From: Bacillota bacterium
GTDB taxonomy: Bacteria; Bacillota; Clostridia; Christensenellales; Christensenellaceae
Direction: 5' to 3'
DNA length: 64,000 nt
Assembly: GCA_023393165.1 (NCBI GenBank)
Contig: JAEWMJ010000006.1
Coordinates: 320,716-384,715 of the forward strand
The notes beneath the pieces were generated by a model. It had not been told where the DNA came from, did no database searches, and worked only from the letters and a program-made list of their open reading frames with translations. The position numbers and the translations under genes were made by a program. Within the stretch, counting starts at the first letter, position 1; every line of letters begins with the position of its first letter. This document shows, in pieces, positions 8,735 to 17,230 of this stretch.

Positions 8735-9696
8735 TGTATCTCCTTTTCGCCATTTTGTATGGAATGGCCCGTTTTTTTCAGAAACACCTCGTCAAGGGAA
8801 GGCCTGCTCATTTCTATGGTGCGGACAGGAAGCTCTTCGCGTGCAAATCCTGCGAGTATTTCAGGTAACGCCTTATCGCCGGCTTCAACATACATTTTGA
8901 GTTTATCCCTTTCCATGCTAAGTTCATAAATATCCGTCCGCCCCGAAAGCATGGCCTTTGCCTTTTCAAAAAGCGCGGTATCTATGCCGATTTCAATAAT
9001 ATCCCCGGATATCTGGCGTTTAAGTTCCAGCGCTGTACCTTCCGCCACTACCATTCCATGATCCATAATGCAGATTGTGTCACATAGATTGTCGGCTTCG
9101 TCCAGATAATGTGTGGTCAAAAACACGGTAATGCCCGTAGCCCGCAGATCTTTTATCTTTTCCCAGAAGTTTGCACGGGATGCCGGGTCCAGACCGGTCG
9201 TGGGTTCGTCTAAAAACAGGAGTTCCGGATTGTGCATCACGCCAAGCCCGAGATCTATATGGCGGCGTTGCCCGCCTGAATAGGTTGCCACCCTGCGATT
9301 GCAATATTCCTCCATACGAAATGCCTTTATTATATCTTCCGCGTTTTTGCGGGAAACCTTCTCGGATAGACCGTACAGCCTGCCCTGCAGCACCAGATTT
9401 TCGTATCCGGTCGCATGCTCGTACGTGCCTCCTTTCTGACTTACGTAGCCGATCTTCCGGCGTATCTTCGAGGCCCCTTTCATTAAATCCTTGCCAACAA
9501 TGGTGGCGATACCCGATGTAGGCGGCATAAGCGTTGTGAGCATACGCATAGTGGTTGTTTTGCCCGCGCCGTTCGGCCCTAAAAACCCAAATATTTCGCC
9601 CTGCTTTACATGCAGGTTTACATTTTTGACCGCTTCAACCACATTTTTTGTATTTCTGAAGGTTTTACACAAGTCTTGGGTAGTGATCATTTCCAT
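8731..9696 (-). CDS. ABC transporter ATP-binding protein, DrrA-like
   Basis: An ATPase of 321 residues with Walker A GPNGAGKTT, Q-loop YVSQKGG, signature YSGGQRRHIDLGLG, Walker B LLFLDEPTTGLD and the C-terminal extension typical of DrrA-type exporters. ATG at 9696 is chosen because an AAAGGAA site precedes it; the frame stays open upstream to 9882 but crosses the promoter at 9769-9797. It is the first gene of a two-gene operon with the permease. Confidence 0.92.
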   Translation of the reverse strand: MEMITTQDLCKTFRNTKNVVEAVKNVNLHVKQGEIFGFLGPNGAGKTTTMRMLTTLMPPTSGIATIVGKDLMKGASKIRRKIGYVSQKGGTYEHATGYENLVLQGRLYGLSEKVSRKNAEDIIKAFRMEEYCNRRVATYSGGQRRHIDLGLGVMHNPELLFLDEPTTGLDPASRANFWEKIKDLRATGITVFLTTHYLDEADNLCDTICIMDHGMVVAEGTALELKRQISGDIIEIGIDTALFEKAKAMLSGRTDIYELSMERDKLKMYVEAGDKALPEILAGFAREELPVRTIEMSRPSLDEVFLKKTGHSIQNGEKEIQ

Positions 9697-9768
9697 GATT
9701 GATATTCCTTTCAAGATTGTTTTATATTTTAACCGGATGCCCCTGGTATCTTCCGGAGCGGTTTTAAG

Positions 9769-9797
9769 GATATACTTTGTCCTTAGGGCAAAGTCAA
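9769..9797 (-). promoter_or_regulatory. Promoter of the ABC exporter operon
   Basis: On the minus strand TTGACT (9797-9792), a 17-bp spacer and TATATC (9774-9769) form a sigma-A-type promoter about 70 bp upstream of the ATPase start. The spacer is filled by a palindrome listed separately. Confidence 0.7.
9774..9794. promoter_or_regulatory. Palindromic operator inside the exporter promoter
   Basis: A 21-bp inverted repeat: ACTTTGTCCT, central T, AGGGCAAAGT, with one mismatch between the arms. It occupies the spacer between -35 and -10, the position of a classical repressor or spacer-twisting activator site. The adjacent XRE regulator is the obvious candidate ligand-binding partner, but that is inference. 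Confidence 0.6.
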
Positions 9798-9805
9798 TCC
9801 CTGAA

Positions 9806-10354
9806 TTATTTTTTGTTTTTCTCCTGTGGAACATTAATCCCGTCCCCGATGATCTGTCCCATAATCCGGCCATGAACACCAAGCTTGACGCTGCCGGTGA
9901 CCTTTCCTGTCAGATTGCCGTTTATATAACCCGTTACGTCACCGTTGACCGTACCAAGAACGCTGCCCTCAATGTTTCCGAACACATTCCGCACCGTGCC
10001 CATAATATCGCCCTTAATGTCTCCATATATATCAGCCTGAACATCCCCTGTGATCTTACCCACGTCCCCGTGAATGTCTTTTGTGACCGTTCCGGATATT
10101 TTACCGTAGAAAGCCCGCTTCTTTTCACTCTCTTCCCGTGCTTCGGGTTCAACGCCCAAAACCAGTTTATCCAATGTCGTATCCAGCGCACGCGCGACCC
10201 CGCCCATCAATACAATATCTGGGTAAGACGTATTGTTTTCCCATTTGGATACCGCTTGGTAGGTGACGCCTACTTTTTGTGCGAGTTCTTCCTGCGTTAA
10301 CCCGAGTTCCTTTCTTCGCATTTTAATTCTTGTTCCGATCGATTCCTGTTCCAT
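9806..10354 (-). CDS. XRE-family regulator with C-terminal G-D-x-x-G repeat domain
   Basis: 182 residues. Residues 8-62 form a Cro/CI-type helix-turn-helix (LTQEELAQKVGVTYQAVSKW). From about residue 85 to 175 the protein is a run of short units such as GDVKGI-like, IYGDIKGDIMG, VNGDVTGYINGN and LTGKVTGSVK, a spacing typical of parallel beta-solenoids such as bactofilin or polymer-forming proteins. No membrane segment is present. It lies just upstream of the exporter operon and probably controls it through the 9774-9794 palindrome. The fusion of an HTH to a polymer-like repeat is the odd feature. Confidence 0.8.
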   Translation of the reverse strand: MEQESIGTRIKMRRKELGLTQEELAQKVGVTYQAVSKWENNTSYPDIVLMGGVARALDTTLDKLVLGVEPEAREESEKKRAFYGKISGTVTKDIHGDVGKITGDVQADIYGDIKGDIMGTVRNVFGNIEGSVLGTVNGDVTGYINGNLTGKVTGSVKLGVHGRIMGQIIGDGINVPQEKNKK

Positions 10355-10669
10355 TTCTTGATCCTTTCTATATTTAAAAATTTAAAGTAATTGCATGTTT
10401 TTTATACCGCCTTTGATCAAAGCGCCGGAAACGTATCCGACAGGCTTAATTCTATCCATTACGGGTCAAAAATTCAATCAACAGTTGAGTGAATAGCTCA
10501 ACCATCAGTAGAATCCAGGCGTTTTTTTATTAAATTATTCTGCATATAAGGAAAATTATGGCTGTTTGACGGAAATATCATTTCCGGCCGAAGCCTTTTT
10601 AAGACGGCCGGTGCAAGAAAAGTATGGAAATTTAATTGTATAAAATGGAAATAAAAGCCCCATAATAAT

Positions 10670-10752
10670 AACGAGGCGGAAAATGTCTTACACCTATATG
10701 GGTGGGGGCCGCTTTGGTGTTCAAGCGGAGGGCATATATCCCCCGCCTCGTT
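10670..10752 (+). ncRNA. Candidate structured RNA in the mreB leader
   Basis: AACGAGGCGG (10670-10679) pairs perfectly with CCGCCTCGTT (10743-10752) and encloses two smaller hairpins, CACC/GGGTG and CCGCTT/AAGCGG, giving a three-way junction of about 83 nt. A further perfect hairpin (TTTTGCGC, AA, GCGCAAAA; 10771-10788) lies between it and mreB. It lacks a terminal T-tract, so it is not simply a terminator. I do not recognise a known riboswitch class. The rest of 10355-10669 shows short AT-rich hairpins only. Confidence 0.5.
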
Positions 10753-10838
10753 GAAACGCTGTTAAGGATATTTTGCGCAAGCGCAAAACCTTGATAGTAT
10801 ATCTTGTTATAGAAACAATAAAAATGGAGGATGTACTT

Positions 10839-11849
10839 ATGTTTTTTTCCGGATGTGTTGGAATAGATATGGGAAGCAGCAATACCCGCGTTTATTCCAG
10901 CGGTAAAGGAGTTGTTTTCAACCAGCCCACCATGATTGCCGTTCGGGGGAGTGAATCCGAGGTGCTTGGGATGGGTGACGGAGCGCGGGACTTGGTGCGC
11001 TGCGCCTCGGTAGGCATCAGTATCTTAAGGCCTGTGATCGGCGGCGTAATTGCGGACTGGGAACTTGCAAAGATCATGTTTTCCGGAGTGGTGAAGAGCG
11101 TATCCATGCAGGAAAAACGCGCAAATCTTAAGGCGCTCATTACCGTGCCCGCGGGGATTACCCAGATGGAACGGGAAACGTTTGAGGAGACGGCGGCAGC
11201 GGCCGGCCTCCGGGAAGTGTATATAATTGAAGCGCCTATTGTCGCCGCATTGGGCGAAGGAGTGGATATCAGCCGCCCTGAGGGACATATGATCGTTGAT
11301 GTGGGCGGCGGAAAAACCGAAGCTTCGGTTGTTGCGCTGGATGGAATTATTTCTAATGAAATGGTACGGGTCGGCGGGGATACCATGAACCGGAAGATCG
11401 TGGACCATGTACGGCACAAGACCGGCGTCGCTATAGGAGAAAGTGTTGCGGAGATATTAAAGATCAACGCGGACGGAAGAGAAGAAACCATGCAATTGAA
11501 AGGCCGCAGCTGCGATACAGGATTGCCGGCAAATGTCCGGGTATCCAAAGATGAGATTCACGAAGCGCTGGCGCCCTGCGTAAACGATATTATGGAAATG
11601 ATTCAAAGAATGCTCCATAAAACGGCTCCCGAAATGATGTCGGACATCATAAAAAACGGAGTGCTGCTGACAGGCGGGGGCGCGCGGACGGCGCATCTGA
11701 GAGAGATTCTGCAGGAGCGGCTGGATCTGGACGTACATATGGCTTCCATGCCGGAGTGTACGATCATTACGGGTACCGGAGTCGCTCTTGAAAAAATGTA
11801 TCCCGTGCGTAAGGTTATGGAAGAAAAGCAAAAATTAGCAGTACAATAA
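10839..11849 (+). CDS. mreB: Rod-shape-determining actin homologue MreB
   Basis: 336 residues of the actin-fold MreB family, which forms cytoskeletal filaments guiding lateral wall synthesis. Visible motifs: phosphate-1 GIDMGSSNTRVY, phosphate-2 IVDVGGGKTEASVV, and the adenosine motif GVLLTGGGARTAHL. The ATG at 10839 is 8 bp after GGAGG, which fits better than the in-frame ATG at 10824. Unlike in Bacillus, mreB is cut off from mreC by a terminator and a new promoter, so the two halves of the mre set are separate transcription units. Confidence 0.93.
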   Translation: MFFSGCVGIDMGSSNTRVYSSGKGVVFNQPTMIAVRGSESEVLGMGDGARDLVRCASVGISILRPVIGGVIADWELAKIMFSGVVKSVSMQEKRANLKALITVPAGITQMERETFEETAAAAGLREVYIIEAPIVAALGEGVDISRPEGHMIVDVGGGKTEASVVALDGIISNEMVRVGGDTMNRKIVDHVRHKTGVAIGESVAEILKINADGREETMQLKGRSCDTGLPANVRVSKDEIHEALAPCVNDIMEMIQRMLHKTAPEMMSDIIKNGVLLTGGGARTAHLREILQERLDLDVHMASMPECTIITGTGVALEKMYPVRKVMEEKQKLAVQ

Positions 11850-11870
11850 AAATTAAACTTTTTATGAACA

Positions 11871-11915
11871 AAGCCCTGCAATTTGCCCACAAATCCGGCA
11901 AATTGCAGGGCTTTT
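11871..11915 (+). terminator. Intrinsic terminator of mreB
   Basis: A strong stem (AAGCCCTGCAATTTGCC pairing with GGCAAATTGCAGGGCTT) is followed by TTTG. It separates mreB from the mreC operon. Confidence 0.85.
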
Positions 11916-11933
11916 GCATGTGCCTCCGCAAAG

Positions 11934-11963
11934 TTTACAAAAGTGTTAAGCGTATGATATAAT
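11934..11963 (+). promoter_or_regulatory. Promoter of mreCD-mrdA operon
   Basis: TTTACA and TATAAT with an 18-bp spacer. Transcripts would start near 11970 and carry the R3 element as a roughly 300-nt leader before mreC. Confidence 0.7.
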
Positions 11964-11986
11964 TAGTGAAATAATTGAAGGGTACA

Positions 11987-12263
11987 TAAAGGTAAAGGGA
12001 GTCGAACCCATGCGGTTCAGAGGGCGCCAGGCACGGCATTACTGCGTTGCCGCGCTTTGCTGTAGCACCACTACGGCTGCATCATGGCGCCTTATACTGC
12101 CAAGCCTTACCACCCTCTGAACTCGCAGACCCAAAAAGCGTCGTTTAGGATGCAGTTTGCGGAAGAGGAAGGAGCCATAGTGGGGCTATGGCGACTGACG
12201 ATGACAAAAAAATGCGCTCAAACGGCGGCTTTTGGGCGCATGAGTTCGAATCTCTTTACCTTA
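11987..12263 (+). repeat. R3 structured element, mreC leader copy
   Basis: About 277 bp, very similar to 47655-47932. The ends pair over 24 positions: GGTAAAGGGAGTCGAACCC at the left against a complementary right arm ending TCTCTTTACC. Inside are a TTCAGAGGG/CCCTCTGAA helix, a CCCAAAA...TTTTGGG helix, and in it a GCCATAG/CTATGGC hairpin. Helix differences between the two copies are partly compensated or tolerated as G-U pairs. The right arm abuts the mreC Shine-Dalgarno (AAGGAGG). It could be a leader RNA or a non-autonomous mobile element. Confidence 0.75.
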
Positions 12264-12273
12264 AGGAGGCAGC

Positions 12274-13107
12274 GTGGACCGTTTTTTTAGGAACAAACCG
12301 CTGGTAATAACGGTAATATTGGTAATCATCATCTTTGTTTTACTGATTTCTACAGCCAATATGCAGAACGTATCGGGGGGCCAGACCGTTGCGGGCGGCG
12401 TCTTTGTACCCGTGCAAAGGTTTTTTTATCAAATGACGGACAACATATCGTCCTTTTTCCAAAAAACATTCAACACGACGGACCTTGCAAAGGAAAACCA
12501 GGATCTGAAAGAGCAGCTGGCCAACCTGAAAAGCGAACTTGCGGATTACGACGAACTGCAGAAAGAAAATCAGCGTCTCTCCGCGCTGCTTGAATATAAG
12601 CAGGCGCAAACCAATTACCAGTTCAAGGTGGCGGGTATTGTTGCCAAAGATCCGGGCATATGGTTTGACAGTTTCACCATAAACGTGGGAACAAGCGACG
12701 GCGTTGCCGTCGATATGCCTGTTGTGACGCCGGACGGCGTGGTAGGCAGGATAGAGGAAGTGGGCCTTAACTGGTCCAAGGTAATGACGGTCATAGATGG
12801 GCGGAGCGGCATCAGTTCGCAGATCGAGCGCACCAGGGATGTGGGGAGCGTACGGGGCAGGATGCAAAGCGAGCCGTCCGATCCGTTGCTGGATATGGAC
12901 TTTTTACCAATAGACACGGATATCCAGGTGGGGGATAATGTACTTACATCAGGAATAGGCGGGATATACCCCAAGGGACTGACCATCGGACAGGTTGTTG
13001 AGGTAGGTCAACAGGGGAACCAGAAGAAAGTTGTGGTCAAATCAGCCGTAAACTTCAGGAATCTGGAGGAAGTGATGGTTATGACAAGTACGGGAGCAGC
13101 CAGTTGA
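12274..13107 (+). CDS. mreC: Rod-shape-determining protein MreC
   Basis: 277 residues with a short cytoplasmic N-terminus, one membrane anchor (about 10-28), a coiled coil (about 65-110, heptad-rich LKEQLANLKSELADYDELQK) and the extracytoplasmic beta-domain of MreC. MreC scaffolds the elongation machinery together with MreD, RodA and PBP2, all nearby. The GTG start is 5 bp after AAGGAGG, and that site abuts the R3 element. Its stop overlaps the mreD start (TTGA). Confidence 0.93.
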   Translation: MDRFFRNKPLVITVILVIIIFVLLISTANMQNVSGGQTVAGGVFVPVQRFFYQMTDNISSFFQKTFNTTDLAKENQDLKEQLANLKSELADYDELQKENQRLSALLEYKQAQTNYQFKVAGIVAKDPGIWFDSFTINVGTSDGVAVDMPVVTPDGVVGRIEEVGLNWSKVMTVIDGRSGISSQIERTRDVGSVRGRMQSEPSDPLLDMDFLPIDTDIQVGDNVLTSGIGGIYPKGLTIGQVVEVGQQGNQKKVVVKSAVNFRNLEEVMVMTSTGAAS

Positions 13108-13625
13108 GATACATACTATTCGTTTTACTGGGAGCGGTCAGCATTATACTCCCGGGATCGGTTTTCAGTTTTGCCAATATCGGGGGGATTGTTCCAGATA
13201 TCCTGCTTGTTACGGCGCTTTGCATAGTGTTCCTGGAAAAAACGTCCGCGTCCATTCTGTACGCCGGGATCACCGGGATCGTTTTTGACGTGATGTTCGC
13301 CCCGTATGTCGGCTTCAACGCGCTGGCTTACGTGATAACGGTCGCCATCGCTTATGCGATATTCAGGAACATGGCCCGTATGAGGCTTGTATATCTGGCC
13401 GCCGTGGGATTCGCCGCCTATATTGCCAAAGAGCTGATACTGGCGGCGGTGGTCGGATTAACGGGAATTGAGTTCGATTTTTTGTATATGTTTGTCCGGT
13501 ATATTCTGCCGGGTGCGTTTGTCTCTTCCGTTCTGATGTATCTAGCGTATTATGTAATCAGGATTCTTTATACCAGGAACTGGATGACTCCGACAAAATC
13601 ACTTTACGATGATTTTTTGGAGTGA
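13104..13625 (+). CDS. mreD: Rod-shape-determining protein MreD
   Basis: A 173-residue membrane protein with five or six spans, of the MreD family (elongasome membrane subunit). It begins with TTG inside the mreC end (TTGA overlap), so its translation should be coupled to mreC. The assignment rests on size, hydrophobic profile and position between mreC and the PBP2 gene. Confidence 0.9.
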   Translation: MRYILFVLLGAVSIILPGSVFSFANIGGIVPDILLVTALCIVFLEKTSASILYAGITGIVFDVMFAPYVGFNALAYVITVAIAYAIFRNMARMRLVYLAAVGFAAYIAKELILAAVVGLTGIEFDFLYMFVRYILPGAFVSSVLMYLAYYVIRILYTRNWMTPTKSLYDDFLE

Positions 13626-13646
13626 AAGGTTAAGTAAAGGTTAACA

Positions 13647-16229
13647 ATGCAAAAAAAATTCAAAATCAGATTTATCATAGCCATCTCTATCGTTGTTTGT
13701 TTGTGCGTGGGCCTTCTTACGCGGGTGGGGGCGCTTACCCTTACCCAGGGGGACGAACTGTCGTCGGTTTCCGCGACCAAAATACTGCGTTCCGTATCGG
13801 TGGATGGGGCAAGAGGGGATATCACGGATGTCAACGGCATTCCGCTCGCATACGACCAAACCAGTTACGATGTTCAGGTGCTCCGCGATCCCTCTAAAAA
13901 CACGTACACGGATCGCGCCTATTTTACGGATATATTCATGAAAGCCATTGACATCATAGAGAAAAACGGCGGAAAAGTCATAGATACCTTTAACATTAAG
14001 CGGGACGACGCTGATAATTATTCTTTTGATTTCGGCGACATTTCACAGGAGGCAAGCGCAAAAAGGGAAGCGAACTGGCGGACCAATATGTTTGTCTCCG
14101 AGACGGGCGACCCGGAGCTGATATACCAGGATCTGCGAGACCGCTACCGCATTCCCGAGGACGCAAGTTATGAGGAAGCGCGAAAACTGCTTTCCATCTG
14201 GCAGGAGATTCAGCTTTCGTCCTACCGCGCATACGAACCCGTAACGATTGCGGAAAATGTGGACCAGACGACCGTTGCTGAGATAGAACAGCGCGCGAAT
14301 GAACTGGACGGTATTGAGGTTGCGTCCAGCACGAAGCGCATATACCCCAAAAGCGATGTTGCGGCGCATATCATTGGTTACACCGGAAAGATGTCCGATC
14401 AGAATACGATCAATGCGATGCTTGATAAAGGATACACGCAGGACGATACCATCGGGATTATCGGTATTGAAAGCTCCATGGAGGATTACCTGACCGGAGA
14501 TATAACCGGACGGCAAGGGAAAAATACCTACGAGGTAAACAGCCTGGGCAAGGTGATCAAGGAAGTCGGCAGCGAGCCTGCGACAAAGGGAGACACCGTT
14601 ATGCTGACATTGGACCTGCAGCTGCAGATGGTGGCGGAAAAAGCGCTGAAGGACAATATCGATGCCGTTTACCAGCAGGAACTGTCAGATTATTATGAAA
14701 AAAAAGCGGAATATGACGAGGTGCTTGGAGGGAGAGAACCAAACCTGGCCAATTCCGGCGCGATTTTGGTCATGGATGTCAAAACCGGAAACATCCTTGC
14801 AATGGCAAGCTATCCTTCCTATGACCTGAACCTTTTTTCCGGCGGGATATCCGAGGAGAATTTCACGGCGTTGAAGAATGACCCCGCCACGCCCCTGTTT
14901 AACAAGGCCATAGCTTCCAAGGGCATCCCCGGTTCCATATTCAAGATGGCGACGGGCCTGGCCGGGCTGGAAGAAGGGGTCATTACCCTGGATACGCAGA
15001 TCAGCGACGAGGGGTATTTTGATAAATACATTCAGGAAGGTTCGGACGAACACGGTCCCGCCTGCTGGGTGGAACCTTATTTCGACGAGCACAAGGATCT
15101 GACGATCGAAACGGCGCTGCAGAAAAGCTGCAACTATTTCTTCTTTACCGTGGCCGATAGGCTTGGTATGGACAAACTGGCGGATTGGTCCCAAAAACTG
15201 GGGCTGACGGAAAAAACCGGAGTCCAGCTTCCGGGCGAGATCGCCGGGCAGGTGGGAGGATCCAAAACGCTCTACGATATCAGCAAAGATCTAAGCCAGC
15301 AGAAGACCGCGCTTCCGCAGATCGTATATAATTCCATCGTTAGGAAACTCAAAGCGATAGGCGATGAACGCAACGTACAGTATTCGGATGATGTGATCAA
15401 TAATACGGCCCTGAAACTGGTCCAGTTGGCGGCCAACAACCAGCTCAAAAACGGCCCGGAGGTCCGCCAGGTGTTATTTGAGGAGATGGATGTTCCCACA
15501 CAGGTATCATCTCAGAAAGGTTACGACAACGCTATATCCAACTGGATCGCGGAACTGGTCTGGAAAGGAAACGATACGGTCATCGCCGGCATCGGTTCGG
15601 GCATCACGGCAGTAACTCCCATTGAGATAGCGCGTTACATATCCGCGCTGGTGAACGGCGGAACGGTATATAACGCGAACCTGATCGACCGGATCGTGGA
15701 TGCCGAGGGAAACATAGTGGTCCAGCAGCAGCCCAGCGTTTATAACGACCTTAATGTAAATCAGGAGTATCTGGACGCGATCAAGCACGGCATGAAAGAC
15801 GTTGTATCCGGTGAAGACGGCACGGCGTCCAGCGCCTTTGAAGGGTGGCCGTATAAAGACGAAATTGGCGGCAAAACGGGTACGGGCGTTGTTACGCAGG
15901 GCGTGGATTTGGAAGACAACGCGTGGTTCGTCGCGTTTGCACCCTTTGACGATCCCGAGATCGCGGTGGTGACTTTTATTCCGCACGGCGCGGCCGGCGG
16001 AAACGCGATCCCTTCGGTGAAAGAGGTGATCCAGTATTATCTGGACAGGGAAAGAGGCGTGACGGACAACACTGTGCCCGATCCCAATTCGGTCGTCCCA
16101 GCCCTTTCGGAAGCAACTCCATCTCCATCGCCGTCGCCAACCCCGACGCCGTCTCCGTCTCCTTCGGTATCCAATGCGGCAAATACCGGCGATGCGGCGG
16201 CAACAAATACGGAAACCGGCAATCAGTAA
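13647..16229 (+). CDS. mrdA: Penicillin-binding protein 2 (elongation transpeptidase)
   Basis: 860 residues: a membrane anchor at about 8-28, the PBP dimerisation domain and the class B transpeptidase domain. Catalytic motifs are SIFK (SxxK), SCN (SxN) and KTGTG (KTG). The protein is longer than usual PBP2 (about 600-700) because of extra sequence in the catalytic half and a C-terminal Ser/Pro/Thr-rich tail (SPSPSPTPTPSPSPS) that may cross or contact the wall. It acts with RodA in lateral peptidoglycan synthesis and sits last in the mre operon. Confidence 0.93.
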   Translation: MQKKFKIRFIIAISIVVCLCVGLLTRVGALTLTQGDELSSVSATKILRSVSVDGARGDITDVNGIPLAYDQTSYDVQVLRDPSKNTYTDRAYFTDIFMKAIDIIEKNGGKVIDTFNIKRDDADNYSFDFGDISQEASAKREANWRTNMFVSETGDPELIYQDLRDRYRIPEDASYEEARKLLSIWQEIQLSSYRAYEPVTIAENVDQTTVAEIEQRANELDGIEVASSTKRIYPKSDVAAHIIGYTGKMSDQNTINAMLDKGYTQDDTIGIIGIESSMEDYLTGDITGRQGKNTYEVNSLGKVIKEVGSEPATKGDTVMLTLDLQLQMVAEKALKDNIDAVYQQELSDYYEKKAEYDEVLGGREPNLANSGAILVMDVKTGNILAMASYPSYDLNLFSGGISEENFTALKNDPATPLFNKAIASKGIPGSIFKMATGLAGLEEGVITLDTQISDEGYFDKYIQEGSDEHGPACWVEPYFDEHKDLTIETALQKSCNYFFFTVADRLGMDKLADWSQKLGLTEKTGVQLPGEIAGQVGGSKTLYDISKDLSQQKTALPQIVYNSIVRKLKAIGDERNVQYSDDVINNTALKLVQLAANNQLKNGPEVRQVLFEEMDVPTQVSSQKGYDNAISNWIAELVWKGNDTVIAGIGSGITAVTPIEIARYISALVNGGTVYNANLIDRIVDAEGNIVVQQQPSVYNDLNVNQEYLDAIKHGMKDVVSGEDGTASSAFEGWPYKDEIGGKTGTGVVTQGVDLEDNAWFVAFAPFDDPEIAVVTFIPHGAAGGNAIPSVKEVIQYYLDRERGVTDNTVPDPNSVVPALSEATPSPSPSPTPTPSPSPSVSNAANTGDAAATNTETGNQ

Positions 16230-16234
16230 CAGCA

Positions 16235-16261
16235 AAGCGGCTTTATGCCGCTTTTTTTTTA
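16235..16261 (+). terminator. Intrinsic terminator of mreCD-mrdA
   Basis: AAGCGGC, loop TTTAT, GCCGCTT, then a run of T residues. Confidence 0.9.
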
Positions 16262-16455
16262 CAGAAGATCTCCCCGGCTTCTTTTTTCAGGCTGATTCCG
16301 CATGATTTTAAATTCCTGTGTGAGAAGCGGTCATTGCTGCCAAAAGAATACTGTTTTTTATATATAATGCGCCGCCGTCAAACCGAATATTTTCGACGGT
16401 TTTACGATTGGATTTTATTGGAATTCATTGATGCTTTCCGTCAGAATTATTGTTA

Positions 16456-16484
16456 TTGCACAAAAAAACGTTTTGATGTAAAAT
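16456..16484 (+). promoter_or_regulatory. Promoter of minCDE
   Basis: TTGCAC and TAAAAT with a 17-bp spacer, upstream of minC. A second TATAAT at 16490-16495 lacks a matching -35. The remaining part of 16262-16455 shows no gene. Confidence 0.55.
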
Positions 16485-16515
16485 ATTTGTATAATTTGCT
16501 GTATCAGGGGGTTTT

Positions 16516-17208
16516 TTGTCGGTGCAGAGTGTTGCCATAAAAGGCGTTGACGATAAACTGGAAATATATTTAAATGAGCAATCATCTTACCAATCCTTAA
16601 GGGAAGAATTAATTCTGAGGCTTCAGAGCAATAAAAACTTTTTTTTAAACAGCAATGCAAAGGTGGTCATCAGCGGACGTTCGCTTTCACCCGCGCAGAG
16701 GCGTGAAATCAAGCGGATTTTTTCCATGGATTACGGCATTCATAATGTTTTTTATTCGGACGAAATCAAGAAGATGAAAGAAGCCCCAAAGACGTACGAA
16801 TTCAAATCGGCGGAGATTGAAAAAGCCATGCAAAATGAGAATACTGAAATAGAACTGGTTTCGAGGGAATATTTCGATGCGAAATCCATCTTTATCGTTT
16901 CTACCGTACGCAGCGGGCAGAGGATCGAATGCGAAGGCGATATTGTGGTGCTGGGGGACGTAAACCCGGGCGCGGAGATCATAGCAGGCGGTTCTATCGC
17001 CATATTTGGTACGCTCAGGGGGCTGGCGCATGCGGGTGCCGGCGGCCGCGAAGATGTTTGCGTGGCGGCGTTGTATATGCGGCCCAAACAGCTCCGGCTT
17101 TCAGGACGCGTTGTGATGCCTGACGACAAGAGAAAAGATTCCGTTGTAGGAGAAATTGCGCAACTGGTAAACGACAGGGTTGTTTTTAAACCTATCAGCA
17201 GAAAGTAA
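16516..17208 (+). CDS. minC: Septum site-determining protein MinC
   Basis: 230 residues: an N-terminal alpha/beta domain and a C-terminal glycine-rich beta-helix (GDIVVLGDVNPGAEIIAGGS) that binds MinD and blocks FtsZ assembly away from midcell. The start is uncertain: TTG at 16516 lies 4 bp after GGGGG and GTG at 16522 lies 10 bp after it. It heads minC-minD-minE. Confidence 0.92.
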   Translation: MSVQSVAIKGVDDKLEIYLNEQSSYQSLREELILRLQSNKNFFLNSNAKVVISGRSLSPAQRREIKRIFSMDYGIHNVFYSDEIKKMKEAPKTYEFKSAEIEKAMQNENTEIELVSREYFDAKSIFIVSTVRSGQRIECEGDIVVLGDVNPGAEIIAGGSIAIFGTLRGLAHAGAGGREDVCVAALYMRPKQLRLSGRVVMPDDKRKDSVVGEIAQLVNDRVVFKPISRK

Positions 17209-17230
17209 ATTACTAAAAAGGAGTTTGGAT

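Noticed and set aside
8731..9882. Longer start for the ABC ATPase at 9882
   Set aside because: The added 62 residues do not look like an ATPase N-terminus and would run across the promoter and overlap the XRE gene.
11990..12260. tRNA-like T-arm sequences (GTTCGAAT and its complement) at both ends of R3
   Set aside because: No acceptor, D or anticodon arms can be placed around them; the motifs are simply the two strands of the R3 terminal helix.
12084..12290. 68-codon open frame inside the R3 element
   Set aside because: It reads through the structured repeat into the mreC start; the second R3 copy does not keep the same protein, and no ribosome binding site precedes it.
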